A stretch of DNA of 40,976 nt, from the NCBI GenBank assembly GCA_038237665.1, contig JBBRYK010000019.1:1-40976 (forward strand), read 5' to 3'. Within the stretch, counting starts at the first letter, position 1. The number at the start of each line of letters is the position of its first letter. This DNA is from JBBRYK01 sp038237665. Its GTDB lineage: Bacteria; Actinomycetota; Thermoleophilia; Gaiellales; Gaiellaceae. Shown here piece by piece: positions 30,568 through 40,172 of this stretch. The position numbers were made by a program, and so were the translations under genes. Below the pieces are notes generated by a model. That model was not told the DNA's origin. It worked only from the letters and a program-made list of their open reading frames with translations, and ran no database searches.

Positions 30568-31764
30568 GTGCGGTTCCTCGTTCCCATGCTCGCGGCCTGC
30601 GCGCTCGTCGCCGGGCTCTCGGTGCAGCCGGCCGGCGCAGGGGGCGGTCCCGGCCAGGACGACCCTGCGCAGGGCTACGGCAAGGACGTTCGCTACGGGC
30701 GGGCGCTCAAGTTCTGCGACGCCTTTCAGGCGGTGCCGCGCCTGCGCACCTGCCTGATCAAGCAGCTCGTCTCGCTCGTCGCCGAGTCCCGGGACTCGGC
30801 GAACGAGCTGCCCCGGATCGATGCGTACGTCGCCCGGTCGGGCGGCTACCTGCAGGCGAACTGCCATCTGCTGATGCACTCGGTCGGGCGGGAGTACGGG
30901 CGCCGCGCGCACGTGACGCTCGTGCGGCTGCGCGACTACCTACCGCGGACGAACAACGCGAACTGCTCGGCGGGCTTCTCCCACGGTCTCCTCACCTATC
31001 TGGCGCCGCAGCTGGGCGCGCTCCGGCCGAAGCAGGCTGCGGCGCAGTGCTACCGGGCCGGCACCCGGTACCAGCGGTACAGCTGCATCCACGGCTTCGG
31101 CCACGCCTACATGCGGCTCTACAGCGAGCAGCTCCCCTATGCGCTCCATTTCTGCCGGCTGCTCGGGCCGGGCAATGCGCCCGACTGCGCAGCCGGCGCC
31201 TTCCACGACTACTGGATCGCCGTCGCCGGGCTCGACGACACGCACCAAGCCGGCGACCAGGTCACCTCGCCGCGCATCCTCTGCGCCCGAAGCTCCGGAG
31301 GCTTCGTGCGGGGTTGCTGGTACCGGGCGCTCCTGGAGCACCCGCCTCCCCGCCCCGTTCACACCGCGTCCGACGTACGCGCCGTCTGCCAGGGCCTGGA
31401 GGGCCTTCAGCGCTCCGGCTGCATAACTGCCGCGGCCGTGATCAGCGCCGACGACCCGTTCGCACAGATGACGCTGTGCGCCGCCTTCCACGCTCGTGAC
31501 GCCGTCGACTGCGTCCGGGGCGTTCGCGCGCCCGACCTCGGCCAGAGCCCGATCGCGCAGCAGGTCAAGCTGATCCGGCGCTGCGCTGACATCGTCCACG
31601 CGGCTCAGGCGGGCTGCTACCGCTGGCTGGGGCTCGCGCTGAACGTCGTCGCCGACGGACGTTTCGGCCCGAAGGGCTGTCCGGCCCTGCGCTACTCCGC
31701 GACGCGGGCGGGTTGCCGGAACGGCGCCGCCGCCTACGAAGGCCCGCTCGAGACGTTCAGCTAG
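30568..31764 (+). CDS. Secreted cysteine-repeat protein of unknown function
   Basis: 398 residues from GTG 30568, chosen because GGAG sits 8 bases upstream; a GTG three codons earlier (30559) abuts that site but gives a more basic signal peptide start. A signal peptide (hydrophobic LAACALVAGL, ending PAGA) precedes a mature part with 18 cysteines. Most fall in pairs 10-11 residues apart, repeating about every 30-43 residues: in the longer numbering 53/65, 164/176, 199/210, 242/253, 277/288, 307/318, 342/353, 374/386. The second Cys usually starts a C-x-x-G-x-x-H-like motif (CSAGFSH, CIHGFGHAY, CAAGAFHDYW) plus NCHLLMHSVG. This suggests disulfide-pinned helical hairpins with a histidine cluster. 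No family recognised; not c-type heme (no CxxCH). Ends 6 bp from convergent atpC. Confidence 0.8.
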   Translation: MRFLVPMLAACALVAGLSVQPAGAGGGPGQDDPAQGYGKDVRYGRALKFCDAFQAVPRLRTCLIKQLVSLVAESRDSANELPRIDAYVARSGGYLQANCHLLMHSVGREYGRRAHVTLVRLRDYLPRTNNANCSAGFSHGLLTYLAPQLGALRPKQAAAQCYRAGTRYQRYSCIHGFGHAYMRLYSEQLPYALHFCRLLGPGNAPDCAAGAFHDYWIAVAGLDDTHQAGDQVTSPRILCARSSGGFVRGCWYRALLEHPPPRPVHTASDVRAVCQGLEGLQRSGCITAAAVISADDPFAQMTLCAAFHARDAVDCVRGVRAPDLGQSPIAQQVKLIRRCADIVHAAQAGCYRWLGLALNVVADGRFGPKGCPALRYSATRAGCRNGAAAYEGPLETFS

Positions 31765-31770
31765 ATCGCG

Positions 31771-32241
31771 CTAGGCCGCGGGCGCAGCCGGGACACGCTT
31801 GGCCTGGCCGTTCTGCGGGGGGCTCACGGTCGCGAGCTGGTTCTCGGCATGCGCGATTCGCTGTTCGAGCTGCCAGCGGTCGGCGTCCGACTCGCCGCGC
31901 TCGAGCCGCTCGAGCTCGGCCTTGGCCTTCTCGAGCTGCTCGCGGGCCCGATCAGGGTCGATGTGACGGGCATCGACGGCATCGTCCACGAGCGCGAGCG
32001 CTCGGTCCTGCTCGACCTTGAAAAACCCAGGCCCGGTGGCGAACTCGACGATCTCCGCGTCCCGGCGGACGTGGACACGCGTCGTGCCCGCCTTGAGCGT
32101 CGCCACGAGCGGTGCATGCCGCGCCAGGATGCCGATCTCGCCGGCGGCGCCGGGCACGATCAGCATCTCGACCTCTCCCTCGTAGGCGGCGCCGTCCGGC
32201 GTCACCAGCGAGACGTCGAAGGTACGGAGCTCGTCGGCCAC
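31771..32241 (-). CDS. atpC: F-type ATP synthase epsilon subunit
   Basis: 156 residues. N-terminal beta-sandwich VSLVTPDGAAYEGEVEMLIV, PGAAGEIGILARHAPLVATLKAG is the epsilon hallmark (two adjacent stretches). The helical C-terminus (DPDRAREQLEKAKAELERLE) follows. A further about 20-residue Gln/Pro/Ala tail makes it longer than the usual 130-140. Start GTG (32239-32241) directly abuts the atpD stop (TAAGTG). Regulates rotation and blocks ATP hydrolysis in the F1 sector. Confidence 0.95.
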   Translation of the reverse strand: MADELRTFDVSLVTPDGAAYEGEVEMLIVPGAAGEIGILARHAPLVATLKAGTTRVHVRRDAEIVEFATGPGFFKVEQDRALALVDDAVDARHIDPDRAREQLEKAKAELERLERGESDADRWQLEQRIAHAENQLATVSPPQNGQAKRVPAAPAA

Positions 32242-33735
<1,494 letters not shown>

Positions 33736-33949
33736 TGGTCTCCTGAGGTCGGGCGAGGTCTGGGCCGGCGGCGCTCCGTGCCTCGCTGCGCCTGCCGAGC
33801 GAGCGCAGTCTATCGAAGCGCCGAGGCCGATCGACGTTGAGATATCGCCTGGCGTCGCGCTCGAGCGCCTCCACCCGGGAGGCGTGGTCGATGCTTCAGC
33901 AGTACGAGCTGAGAAGAGATGCGAATCCGCTCACAGCACTCAGACTACT

Positions 33950-33973
33950 GGCAATTGCCTTACGGCAATTGCC
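33950..33973. repeat. Double palindrome hairpin
   Basis: Two copies of the self-complementary GGCAATTGCC (33950-33959 and 33964-33973) separated by TTAC. As RNA on either strand it folds to a 10-bp perfect stem with a 4-nt loop. Confidence 0.8.
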
Positions 33974-34053
33974 TTGAAACCTCGGTCGAACCAGGTATCT
34001 GTGCGCCCGGAGAGCCATGAGGCGGGCCTGGGCAAAGAGGCTGCTTCTACGCC

Positions 34054-34080
34054 CAGCCGCCAGAGGCGGCTGATGGTTTT
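34054..34080 (+). terminator. Terminator-shaped hairpin
   Basis: CAGCCGCC (34054-34061) and GGCGGCTG (34065-34072) with loop AGA, then ATGG and TTTT on the plus strand. No plus-strand gene ends nearby, so its function as a terminator is uncertain. Confidence 0.4.
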
Positions 34081-34115
34081 CCGGGCGGGTTGGCGTTCGG
34101 TCGAGTGAGGCGAAC

Positions 34116-34141
34116 GGCAATCGGCTGTCAGGCCGATTGCC
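34116..34141 (-). terminator. Hairpin abutting the anti-sigma gene stop
   Basis: GGCAATCGGC (34116-34125) and GCCGATTGCC (34132-34141) make a 10-bp perfect stem with a 6-nt loop. It begins inside the stop codon of the minus-strand gene. No U tract follows. Confidence 0.5.
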
Positions 34142-34608
34142 TAAATCTCGGGGCCGCGGATCGACTGGCGCTGGAGGAGAAGCGCCGACGGCATCATCTG
34201 GGCCTGGCGGAGAATGCGCAGGTCGCGAAGATCCTCGTTGTTCGACGGGACCACCTGCGGAGTCGGGGGTCCGGCGTGGACCCGCTGGGCCGGCAGGACG
34301 ACGACCGCGAGCAGAGCAGCAGCCGCGGCCGAGGCGGCAGCCACCCACGCCCCGCTGCCGCGGAGGCTGATCCCGACCCGGCGGCGCAGCGGCAGCTCGA
34401 TCGGCCGCTCGAGCGGCACGGGCGGCGCCGTGCGAAGCAGCGTGGTCAGCGTCTTGACGTCCGCGGCGAATTCGGCGCACGTCGCGCAACGATGCAGATG
34501 TCGCTCGAGCAGGGCGTTTTCGAGCTGCGAGAGTTCGGCGTCGAGGCGGAGCGAAGCCGCCTGACGAGCGCGGTCGCAGGCCAAAGTCCGGTGTCGAAAG
34601 ACTCGCAT
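34141..34608 (-). CDS. Membrane-anchored zinc-finger anti-sigma factor (ZAS type)
   Basis: 155 residues from ATG 34606-34608; a TTG three codons upstream is an alternative. The cytoplasmic N-terminus has the anti-sigma zinc motif H-x3-C-x2-C (ERHLHRCATCAEF) with a preceding LRLDAELSQLENALLE helix, as in zf-HC2 proteins. One membrane segment (about residues 86-106, Ala/Val rich) follows, then a short extracytoplasmic tail with QVVPSNNEDLRDL. Such proteins hold an ECF sigma factor until an envelope signal releases it. No sigma-factor gene is adjacent on either side, which is unusual. An ECF-type promoter-like sequence lies upstream. Confidence 0.82.
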   Translation of the reverse strand: MRVFRHRTLACDRARQAASLRLDAELSQLENALLERHLHRCATCAEFAADVKTLTTLLRTAPPVPLERPIELPLRRRVGISLRGSGAWVAAASAAAAALLAVVVLPAQRVHAGPPTPQVVPSNNEDLRDLRILRQAQMMPSALLLQRQSIRGPEI

Positions 34609-34630
34609 TCGGATCAATAGGACGGCTTGT

Positions 34631-34655
34631 AACCGTGGAAGTTAGACAACGTTCC
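34631..34655 (-). promoter_or_regulatory. Candidate ECF-sigma promoter for the anti-sigma gene
   Basis: On the minus strand GGAAC (34651-34655), 17 bp, then GTT (34631-34633). This matches the GGAAC/GTT pattern of actinobacterial stress ECF sigma factors. It ends 23 bp before the start codon. The motif is short, so chance is possible. Confidence 0.35.
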
Positions 34656-34700
34656 TGACGTCAACTTAGCGATTCCTGTCTGCTCTAGCCAGGAACGCGG

Positions 34701-35075
34701 TCAGACGAGCTCGTACCGGGTGTCGATCGCGATCCCGATGAAGATCATCGCCAGGCCGACTGCGACGAAGACCGCCGAGTCGCTCAGTGCCTCCTCCCGC
34801 TCAGACGTGGTCGCCCAGCGCATCCGCCGCTGCCCGAAAAACGGCACCGAGGCTTCCCCTTTCAGGCGCACGGGACCGCGATTGCCGACGAAGAAGCCGG
34901 CCAGGAGGAAGAACACGCCGACGAGGTCGAACGTCACCGAGACGACGCGCTGTACATGCCACCCCGCGAGCAAGGCGAGCAGGAGCGCGACCGCGGTCGT
35001 TCCGGCGGCCAGGCCCAGGAGGATCAAGAAGAAACGGCGGAAGCCCGCCGCGAGGACTGCCGCCTTTCCTTCCAC
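34701..35075 (-). CDS. Small three-segment membrane protein of unknown function
   Basis: 124 residues. Hydrophobic segments at about 13-37, 45-65 and 98-118. Between the second and third lies a basic loop (GNRGPVRLKGEASVPFFGQRR). Start GTG (35073-35075) lies 6 bp after the ABC transporter ATPase stop, so it may be co-transcribed, though the ribosome site is weak. GC content is like the main genome rather than the transporter genes. No family recognised. Confidence 0.65.
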   Translation of the reverse strand: MEGKAAVLAAGFRRFFLILLGLAAGTTAVALLLALLAGWHVQRVVSVTFDLVGVFFLLAGFFVGNRGPVRLKGEASVPFFGQRRMRWATTSEREEALSDSAVFVAVGLAMIFIGIAIDTRYELV

Positions 35076-35081
35076 GCGCTG

Positions 35082-36152
35082 CTAGCCCGCGTCTTCGGGC
35101 GCGGCCCGTGCGCCCGGACGGCTCATCTCCTCGGGCGTCATCGGCCAGTGCTCGAGCGGGTAGTGGCAGGCCGCGTGGTGGTCGCGGCCGAAGGAGTAGA
35201 GAGGCGGTGTCTCGACGTCGCAATGTCCCTCGACGAAGCGCGGGCATCTCGGATGGAACCAGCACGCGCTCGGCGGGTTGATCGGATTGGGGACGTCGCC
35301 CTCCAGGACGACCTTCGCCCGCGCCCGCCCCTTGCTCGGATCGGGAATGGGGACGGCCGACAGCAGCGCGCCCGTGTACGGGTGCTTCGGCTCGAGGTAG
35401 AGCTCGTCGCGCGTGGCCACCTCGACGGCGTGGCCGAGGTACATGACCATGACCCGGTCGGAGATATGACGCACGACGTTCAGGTCGTGGGCGATGAAGA
35501 CGTACGTGAGCCCGAACTCCTGCTGGAGATCCTTGAGCAGGTTGAGGATCTGGGCCTGCACGGACACGTCGAGTGCCGAGACCGGCTCGTCGCAGACGAT
35601 CAAACGAGGGTTCACGGCCAGGGCACGGGCCACGCCGATCCGCTGCCGCTGCCCGCCCGAGAACTCGTGCGGGAAGCGGTTGTAGTGCTCGGGGTTGAGC
35701 CCGACCGTCTCGAGCAGCTCCTGCACACGCGGCAGGATCTTGCCCTTCGGCATGGTCTTGTGGATCGCCATCGGCGCGCCGACGATGGTACCGACGGTAT
35801 GGCGCGGGTTGAGCGAGGAGTACGGGTCCTGGAAGATCAGCTGGATCTCCCGGCGGTACGGCATCATGTCCTTGCGCGAGAGCGTCGCGAGCTCGTTGCC
35901 CTCGAACTTCATCGAACCCGATGTCGGGTCGTACAGCCGTGTGATGACCCGGCCCGTCGTGGTCTTGCCGCAGCCCGACTCACCGACCAGGCCGAGTGAC
36001 GTGCCTTTGGAAATCGAGAACGAGACGCCATCAACGGCCTGCACCTGTCCGATGGTGCGGCGGATGACGCCAGAGCTCTTGACCGGGAAGTGCTTGACGA
36101 GGTCGGTGACCTCGAGCAGCGGCGGTCCGGCCGTGGTCCCCTGCTCGGTCAC
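35082..36152 (-). CDS. Oligopeptide/dipeptide ABC transporter ATP-binding protein (OppF/DppF type)
   Basis: 356 residues. Walker A GESGCGKTT, Q-loop IFQDPYSSLNPR, signature FSGGQRQR, Walker B LIVCDEPVSALD and switch IAHDLNVVRHI. The C-terminal peptide-transporter extension has four cysteines (ACWFHPRCP, GHCDV, AACHYP) that in this family can hold an iron-sulfur cluster. Start GTG (36150-36152) overlaps the previous gene's stop (GTGA). The 3' half is about 70% GC in sampled rows, the 5' part nearer 62%. Confidence 0.93.
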   Translation of the reverse strand: MTEQGTTAGPPLLEVTDLVKHFPVKSSGVIRRTIGQVQAVDGVSFSISKGTSLGLVGESGCGKTTTGRVITRLYDPTSGSMKFEGNELATLSRKDMMPYRREIQLIFQDPYSSLNPRHTVGTIVGAPMAIHKTMPKGKILPRVQELLETVGLNPEHYNRFPHEFSGGQRQRIGVARALAVNPRLIVCDEPVSALDVSVQAQILNLLKDLQQEFGLTYVFIAHDLNVVRHISDRVMVMYLGHAVEVATRDELYLEPKHPYTGALLSAVPIPDPSKGRARAKVVLEGDVPNPINPPSACWFHPRCPRFVEGHCDVETPPLYSFGRDHHAACHYPLEHWPMTPEEMSRPGARAAPEDAG

Positions 36153-37228
36153 ATGACCACCTCTTTGACTTCCGACTCGAAGACTTGGTCCGGATCACTC
36201 AGATGGCAGCGCAGGAAGTGGTCCTTGTACCGGCCCTGCCGCAGCTCCGGCAGCTCGTTCTCACACCGTCCGGCGGGCACCTTGTCCTTGTGCGGGCAGC
36301 GGGGGTTGAACGCGCAGCCGGTCGGGGGGTTCAGCAGGCTCGGCGGCGTACCGGGGATGGGGATCAACGGCTTGCTGACGTCCCCGACCACGTCCGCGAT
36401 GCTGCCGAGCAGACCCCAGGTGTAGGGCATCTCGGGGTGCGTGAGGATCTGCTTGCACGGACCCTTCTCGACACAGCGCCCGGCGTACATGACCAACACG
36501 TCGTCAGCGATCTCGGCGATGACTCCGAGGTCGTGGGTGATCATGACCACCGCGGACCCGAACTCCTTCTGCAGATCCTGGATCAGGTCGAGGATCTGGG
36601 CCTGCACCGTGACGTCGAGAGCGGTGGTGGGCTCGTCAGCGATCAGCAACCGGGGGTTGTTGACCAACGACATCGCGATCATCGCGCGCTGGCGCATGCC
36701 TCCGCTGAACTGGTGCGGGTAGTCGTCCACCCGGCGGTCGGGCTGCGGGATGCCGACCCGGTCGAGCATCTCGACGGCGCGCTTCTTGGCAACCGACCGC
36801 GAGACCTTGTTGTGCAGGCGGTAGGCCTCGGTGATCTGCCGGCCGATCGTGTAGAAGGGGTGCAGCGCGGTCAGGGGGTCCTGAAAGATCATGGCGACGT
36901 CGTTGCCGCGGATCCGGCGCAAGTTGCTCTCCGACGCACCGATCACTTCGGTGCCGCCTACCCGGATCGATCCGGTCATCCGGCTGCGCTTGACGTCGTG
37001 GAGCCCGAGCACTGCCATCGACGACACGCTCTTGCCCGAACCGGACTCGCCCACGATGCCCAGCGTCTGACCCATCCGGACGGTGTACGACAGGTCGGTG
37101 ACCGCCTGCACGAGACCGTCGTACGTCGGGAACTGCACAGTGAGGTTCTCGACCGTCAGGAACGGCTCTTCGGCGTTGCTGTTCGGATCTTGGTACCCAG
37201 ACGCGGTGTCGGTCAGGACCCCTGTCAT
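36149..37228 (-). CDS. Oligopeptide/dipeptide ABC transporter ATP-binding protein (OppD/DppD type)
   Basis: 359 residues from ATG 37226-37228, which overlaps the permease stop (ATGA). Walker A GESGSGKSV, Q-loop IFQDPLTALHPF, signature FSGGMRQR, Walker B LLIADEPTTALDVTVQ, switch ITHDLGVIAE. C-terminal extension with GCAFNPRCP, GRCENELP and RCHL cysteines as in OppD. The longer frame upstream of this ATG runs opposite-phase inside the permease gene and was rejected. Energises peptide uptake as a heterodimer with the OppF-type protein. Confidence 0.94.
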   Translation of the reverse strand: MTGVLTDTASGYQDPNSNAEEPFLTVENLTVQFPTYDGLVQAVTDLSYTVRMGQTLGIVGESGSGKSVSSMAVLGLHDVKRSRMTGSIRVGGTEVIGASESNLRRIRGNDVAMIFQDPLTALHPFYTIGRQITEAYRLHNKVSRSVAKKRAVEMLDRVGIPQPDRRVDDYPHQFSGGMRQRAMIAMSLVNNPRLLIADEPTTALDVTVQAQILDLIQDLQKEFGSAVVMITHDLGVIAEIADDVLVMYAGRCVEKGPCKQILTHPEMPYTWGLLGSIADVVGDVSKPLIPIPGTPPSLLNPPTGCAFNPRCPHKDKVPAGRCENELPELRQGRYKDHFLRCHLSDPDQVFESEVKEVVM

Positions 37229-38220
37229 GCAAGTCTCACTCTCGGATCGATGAAGCTGTACACGATGTCGACGACCAAGTTGGCCGTCACCACCAGGACG
37301 GCGCTGACCAACACCGTTGCCGAGATGATCGGGAAGTCTACCGGCGACAGTGCATCGATGGACCACTTACCGATGCCGTCAAGGCCGAAAATGTACTCCG
37401 TGAAGATCGTGCCGGCGAGCAGGCCCGCGAAGTCGAGACCAAAGATCGTGATGATCGGCACGATCGCCGCACGCAGTGCGTGCTGGAAGACGACCCGGTT
37501 GGACGAGATGCCTTTGGCCGCGGCCGTGCGGACATAGTCCTCCCCCAGCACCTCGGCCATCGATCCGCGCGTGAACCGCGCGTACTGCGTCGAGTTCGCC
37601 ACCCCCAGGACCAGCCAGGGCAACAACAGCGCACCGAACCAGGCACTCGGACTCTGCGTGATGCCCTTATATGTGCCTCCATCGGGGAATATCGCCCAGC
37701 TGTTGACAAGGTATATCCAGGCGATGAGGCAAACCACGTAGTAGGGGACAGCGCTCAACAGCAAGCTGCCGGTGACGAGCGACTTGTCGGCCACTGTTCC
37801 CCGCCAGCGGGCAGCCAGTGCGCCCATGAAGACACCCACCGAGAGGAAGATGATGGAGCCGCCGACCGCCAGGGAGATGGTGAGCGGATAGCGCTTGACC
37901 ATCTCCTTACGCACTTCCTGCTTGCTCAGGTAGCTGATGCCCAGGCACGGCGCATCGCACGTGTAGCTGGCGCCGGCGGCGATCGTGCGGGTGACGAACA
38001 ACCCCTTCACGAAGGCGCCGTACTGCGTGACGACGCTCTGGTCGAGACCGAGCGCGTGTTCGAGGGCCTTCTGTCGTTCGGCCGTGCAGCGACCGTTCTT
38101 GTTGCAGATGCTGTCCGCCGGGTTGCTCGGGCCCAGGAAGAACAGGGCGAAGACGAACATCGACGTCAACACGACGACGAGAAATGCCGCCACCAGACGA
38201 CGGATGATGTAGCCGAACAT
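37225..38220 (-). CDS. Oligopeptide/dipeptide ABC transporter permease (OppB/DppB type)
   Basis: 331 residues with six membrane segments, the first directly after the MFGYIIRRLV start, the classic DppB/OppB N-terminus. The coupling helix EAA region reads EDYVRTAAAKGISSNRVVFQ then HALRAAIVPI. Between segments 1 and 2 is an extracellular insertion with four cysteines (SICNKNGRC, YTCDAPC), which is unusual. Start ATG (38218-38220) with GGGAG 6 bases upstream. Confidence 0.94.
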   Translation of the reverse strand: MFGYIIRRLVAAFLVVVLTSMFVFALFFLGPSNPADSICNKNGRCTAERQKALEHALGLDQSVVTQYGAFVKGLFVTRTIAAGASYTCDAPCLGISYLSKQEVRKEMVKRYPLTISLAVGGSIIFLSVGVFMGALAARWRGTVADKSLVTGSLLLSAVPYYVVCLIAWIYLVNSWAIFPDGGTYKGITQSPSAWFGALLLPWLVLGVANSTQYARFTRGSMAEVLGEDYVRTAAAKGISSNRVVFQHALRAAIVPIITIFGLDFAGLLAGTIFTEYIFGLDGIGKWSIDALSPVDFPIISATVLVSAVLVVTANLVVDIVYSFIDPRVRLA

Positions 38221-38300
38221 GTCCAGCTCCCATTTCCTTGAACGGACCCAGGCTACGCTGTGCGGCCCGGTCGGGGCTCCCGAACAGCATCTGCCCGGGA

Positions 38301-38333
38301 ATGTGGGGTGGGCTCAGCGAGCCCACCCCACAT
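38301..38333 (-). terminator. 15-bp perfect stem-loop between the binding protein and permease genes
   Basis: ATGTGGGGTGGGCTC (38301-38315) and its exact complement (38319-38333) with a 3-nt loop. It lies 32 bases past the binding-protein stop. No U tract follows, so it probably protects the upstream mRNA and partly limits read-through, giving more binding protein than permease. Confidence 0.6.
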
Positions 38334-38365
38334 CTGCTCTTTCAATCCATGACCGAGGTCATAGA

Positions 38366-40117
38366 TCAGCCAACCCAGATGTCCTTCCACGTTGGCATGG
38401 CGAACACGTTGTCGTCTTCCATGTTGTGGATCTTGGATCCGTGCATGATGGCGACACCGTCGTAGCCGGTCGAGAACGTCGGGAAGTACGTCTCAGCGAT
38501 GTACTTGTCCAAGTCGTTCCACGCAGCCGGTTGCTTGTCGACGTCGAGCTTCTGGATGTCAGCGATCTTCTGGTCGACATCAGGCTCGGAGAACACCTCG
38601 TAGTTGCTGCCGAGGCCTTCGGCCTTCAGGTCGGTGGTCTGGAACAACGGCGGGAACCAGGATCCACCGGTGGGCCAGTCCGAGCACCAACCCGCGGAGC
38701 GGACGTTGATCTTCGTGTTGGGATCAGACCGCAGCGTGGAGAAGTCGGCCACGGTCGTCGCGTACGGCTGCGGGGTGAAGCCCGCCGCGGTGAGTGCCTT
38801 GGCGATCGTGTCCTTGACGTCTGTCGAGATCGGGTCGTCCTGTGCGTACAGGTACTGGATCTTGTACCCGAGGTTGCCCGAGTCCTTCAACAGCTGCTTG
38901 GCCTTGTCCGCATTGGTCGTGCCCGGCTCGTGGTCAGGCAACGGGTTGTAGTCGACCCGACCGGGGATGCCCGGGGGCATCATGTTGGTGCCCGGCTGAC
39001 GGGTCACACCGACGATCTCGCCACCAGCGTGCCAGGCATCCTGGTACGGGTAGGCGTACGCGAGAGCCTTGCGGACCTCGATGTCGGTGATCTTGCGGTA
39101 GTCCGGCGCCCAGTAGAACGAGCACGGCGATGAGCCCAGGACCAGTCGGTCCGACGCCTCCTGCTTGGCCTTGACGAAGTCGGACGCCAAGATGTTGTCG
39201 TACGTCAGCGTCGTCTGTCCCTCACCCTGGTCGCTCAGCATGATCTGGTCGACCTTGGCGCTCGGCACGTCGAACGTCATGTCGAACTCGTCGGCGTACT
39301 GGTGACGGCCCGGGTCGGAGGCCGGGTCCCAGTTGGGGTTCTTGACCAACGTCAGAGACTTCTCTGGCGTGTAGTCCTTGAACATGTACGGACCGGTCGC
39401 CCATGGGTGCAGGGCGTACTTGGCCGGGTCACTGGCCTTGCCCTCAGGGATCGGGCCGATCGCCGGGAAAGCACCCCAGAACGGCATGTCGGGGAACGGC
39501 TTGGACATCTCGATGGTCAGCTTGTTGCCGTCCACCTTGACACCGTTGTAGTTGCTGCCTGAGGTGTAGGGACCCTTGTACTTGTCCCCGCCCTTGAAGT
39601 AGTCGTTGCTGTAGGCAGCGCCCTCTGGGAACGTCGCGCGGTCGAAGGACCGCTTGATGCCGAACGCGATGTCCTTGGCGGTGACCGGGGTGCCGTTCTC
39701 GTACTTCACACCGTCGCGGATCGTGAACGTCCACTCCGTGAAGTTGGCGTTGGGAGTACCGAGGTCGGTCGCCAGGTCGGGGATGAGGATCATCTGACCG
39801 TCCTGGTAGACGTACTGCGTCAACGAACGGACGACGAGGCTCGACAGGATCGACGCGGTGTTGACGTAGTAGGCCTCGGTCGGGTCCATCGAGTTCAGAC
39901 CAGCGACGCTGATGACCTTGACGGTGCCACCCGCCTTCGCACCCGCAATCTCCGGAGCAGGACCGTCGCTACGGTTCGGGTCGGTTCCCGAACCGGCGTT
40001 GCCTCCCGTCTGGAATGTGTTGTCACTAACCCCGGGACCGTTGTTCGAGCCGCCACAGGCAGCCAGAGCCATCAGTCCCACGGCGGAGACGGCAATGATC
40101 GGTTTCTTCAACCGCAT
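38366..40117 (-). CDS. Peptide-binding lipoprotein of an ABC transporter (SBP_bac_5 family)
   Basis: 583 residues. Lipoprotein signal peptide with lipobox ALAAC (C21), then a Gly/Asn-rich linker. The body shows SBP_bac_5 features: LNSMDPTEAYYVNT, FTIRDGVKYENGTPVTAKDI, ATGPYMFKDYTPEKSLTLVKN and VRKALAYAYPYQDA. Binds peptides (or other nickel/opine-like ligands in some relatives) outside the cell and delivers them to the permeases. Start ATG (40115-40117) with GGTAGGAC upstream. The order permease, binding protein, permease, ATPase, ATPase is unusual. Confidence 0.94.
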   Translation of the reverse strand: MRLKKPIIAVSAVGLMALAACGGSNNGPGVSDNTFQTGGNAGSGTDPNRSDGPAPEIAGAKAGGTVKVISVAGLNSMDPTEAYYVNTASILSSLVVRSLTQYVYQDGQMILIPDLATDLGTPNANFTEWTFTIRDGVKYENGTPVTAKDIAFGIKRSFDRATFPEGAAYSNDYFKGGDKYKGPYTSGSNYNGVKVDGNKLTIEMSKPFPDMPFWGAFPAIGPIPEGKASDPAKYALHPWATGPYMFKDYTPEKSLTLVKNPNWDPASDPGRHQYADEFDMTFDVPSAKVDQIMLSDQGEGQTTLTYDNILASDFVKAKQEASDRLVLGSSPCSFYWAPDYRKITDIEVRKALAYAYPYQDAWHAGGEIVGVTRQPGTNMMPPGIPGRVDYNPLPDHEPGTTNADKAKQLLKDSGNLGYKIQYLYAQDDPISTDVKDTIAKALTAAGFTPQPYATTVADFSTLRSDPNTKINVRSAGWCSDWPTGGSWFPPLFQTTDLKAEGLGSNYEVFSEPDVDQKIADIQKLDVDKQPAAWNDLDKYIAETYFPTFSTGYDGVAIMHGSKIHNMEDDNVFAMPTWKDIWVG

Positions 40118-40172
40118 GTCCTACCCACCCTTTCGTTGGTTGGTTGTGCTTCTCTCGCGGACCGTCGAACGG

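Larger units (their letters stand above)
33736..34140. other. 405-bp non-coding region between the anti-sigma gene and atpD
   Basis: No plausible gene on either strand. It holds three perfect hairpins (33950-33973, 34054-34072, 34116-34141), a TAGACT element at about 33812-33817 on the minus strand that could be a -10 box for atpD without a clear -35, and the atpD ribosome site. The outer hairpins share GGCAAT and ATTGCC ends. Confidence 0.6.
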
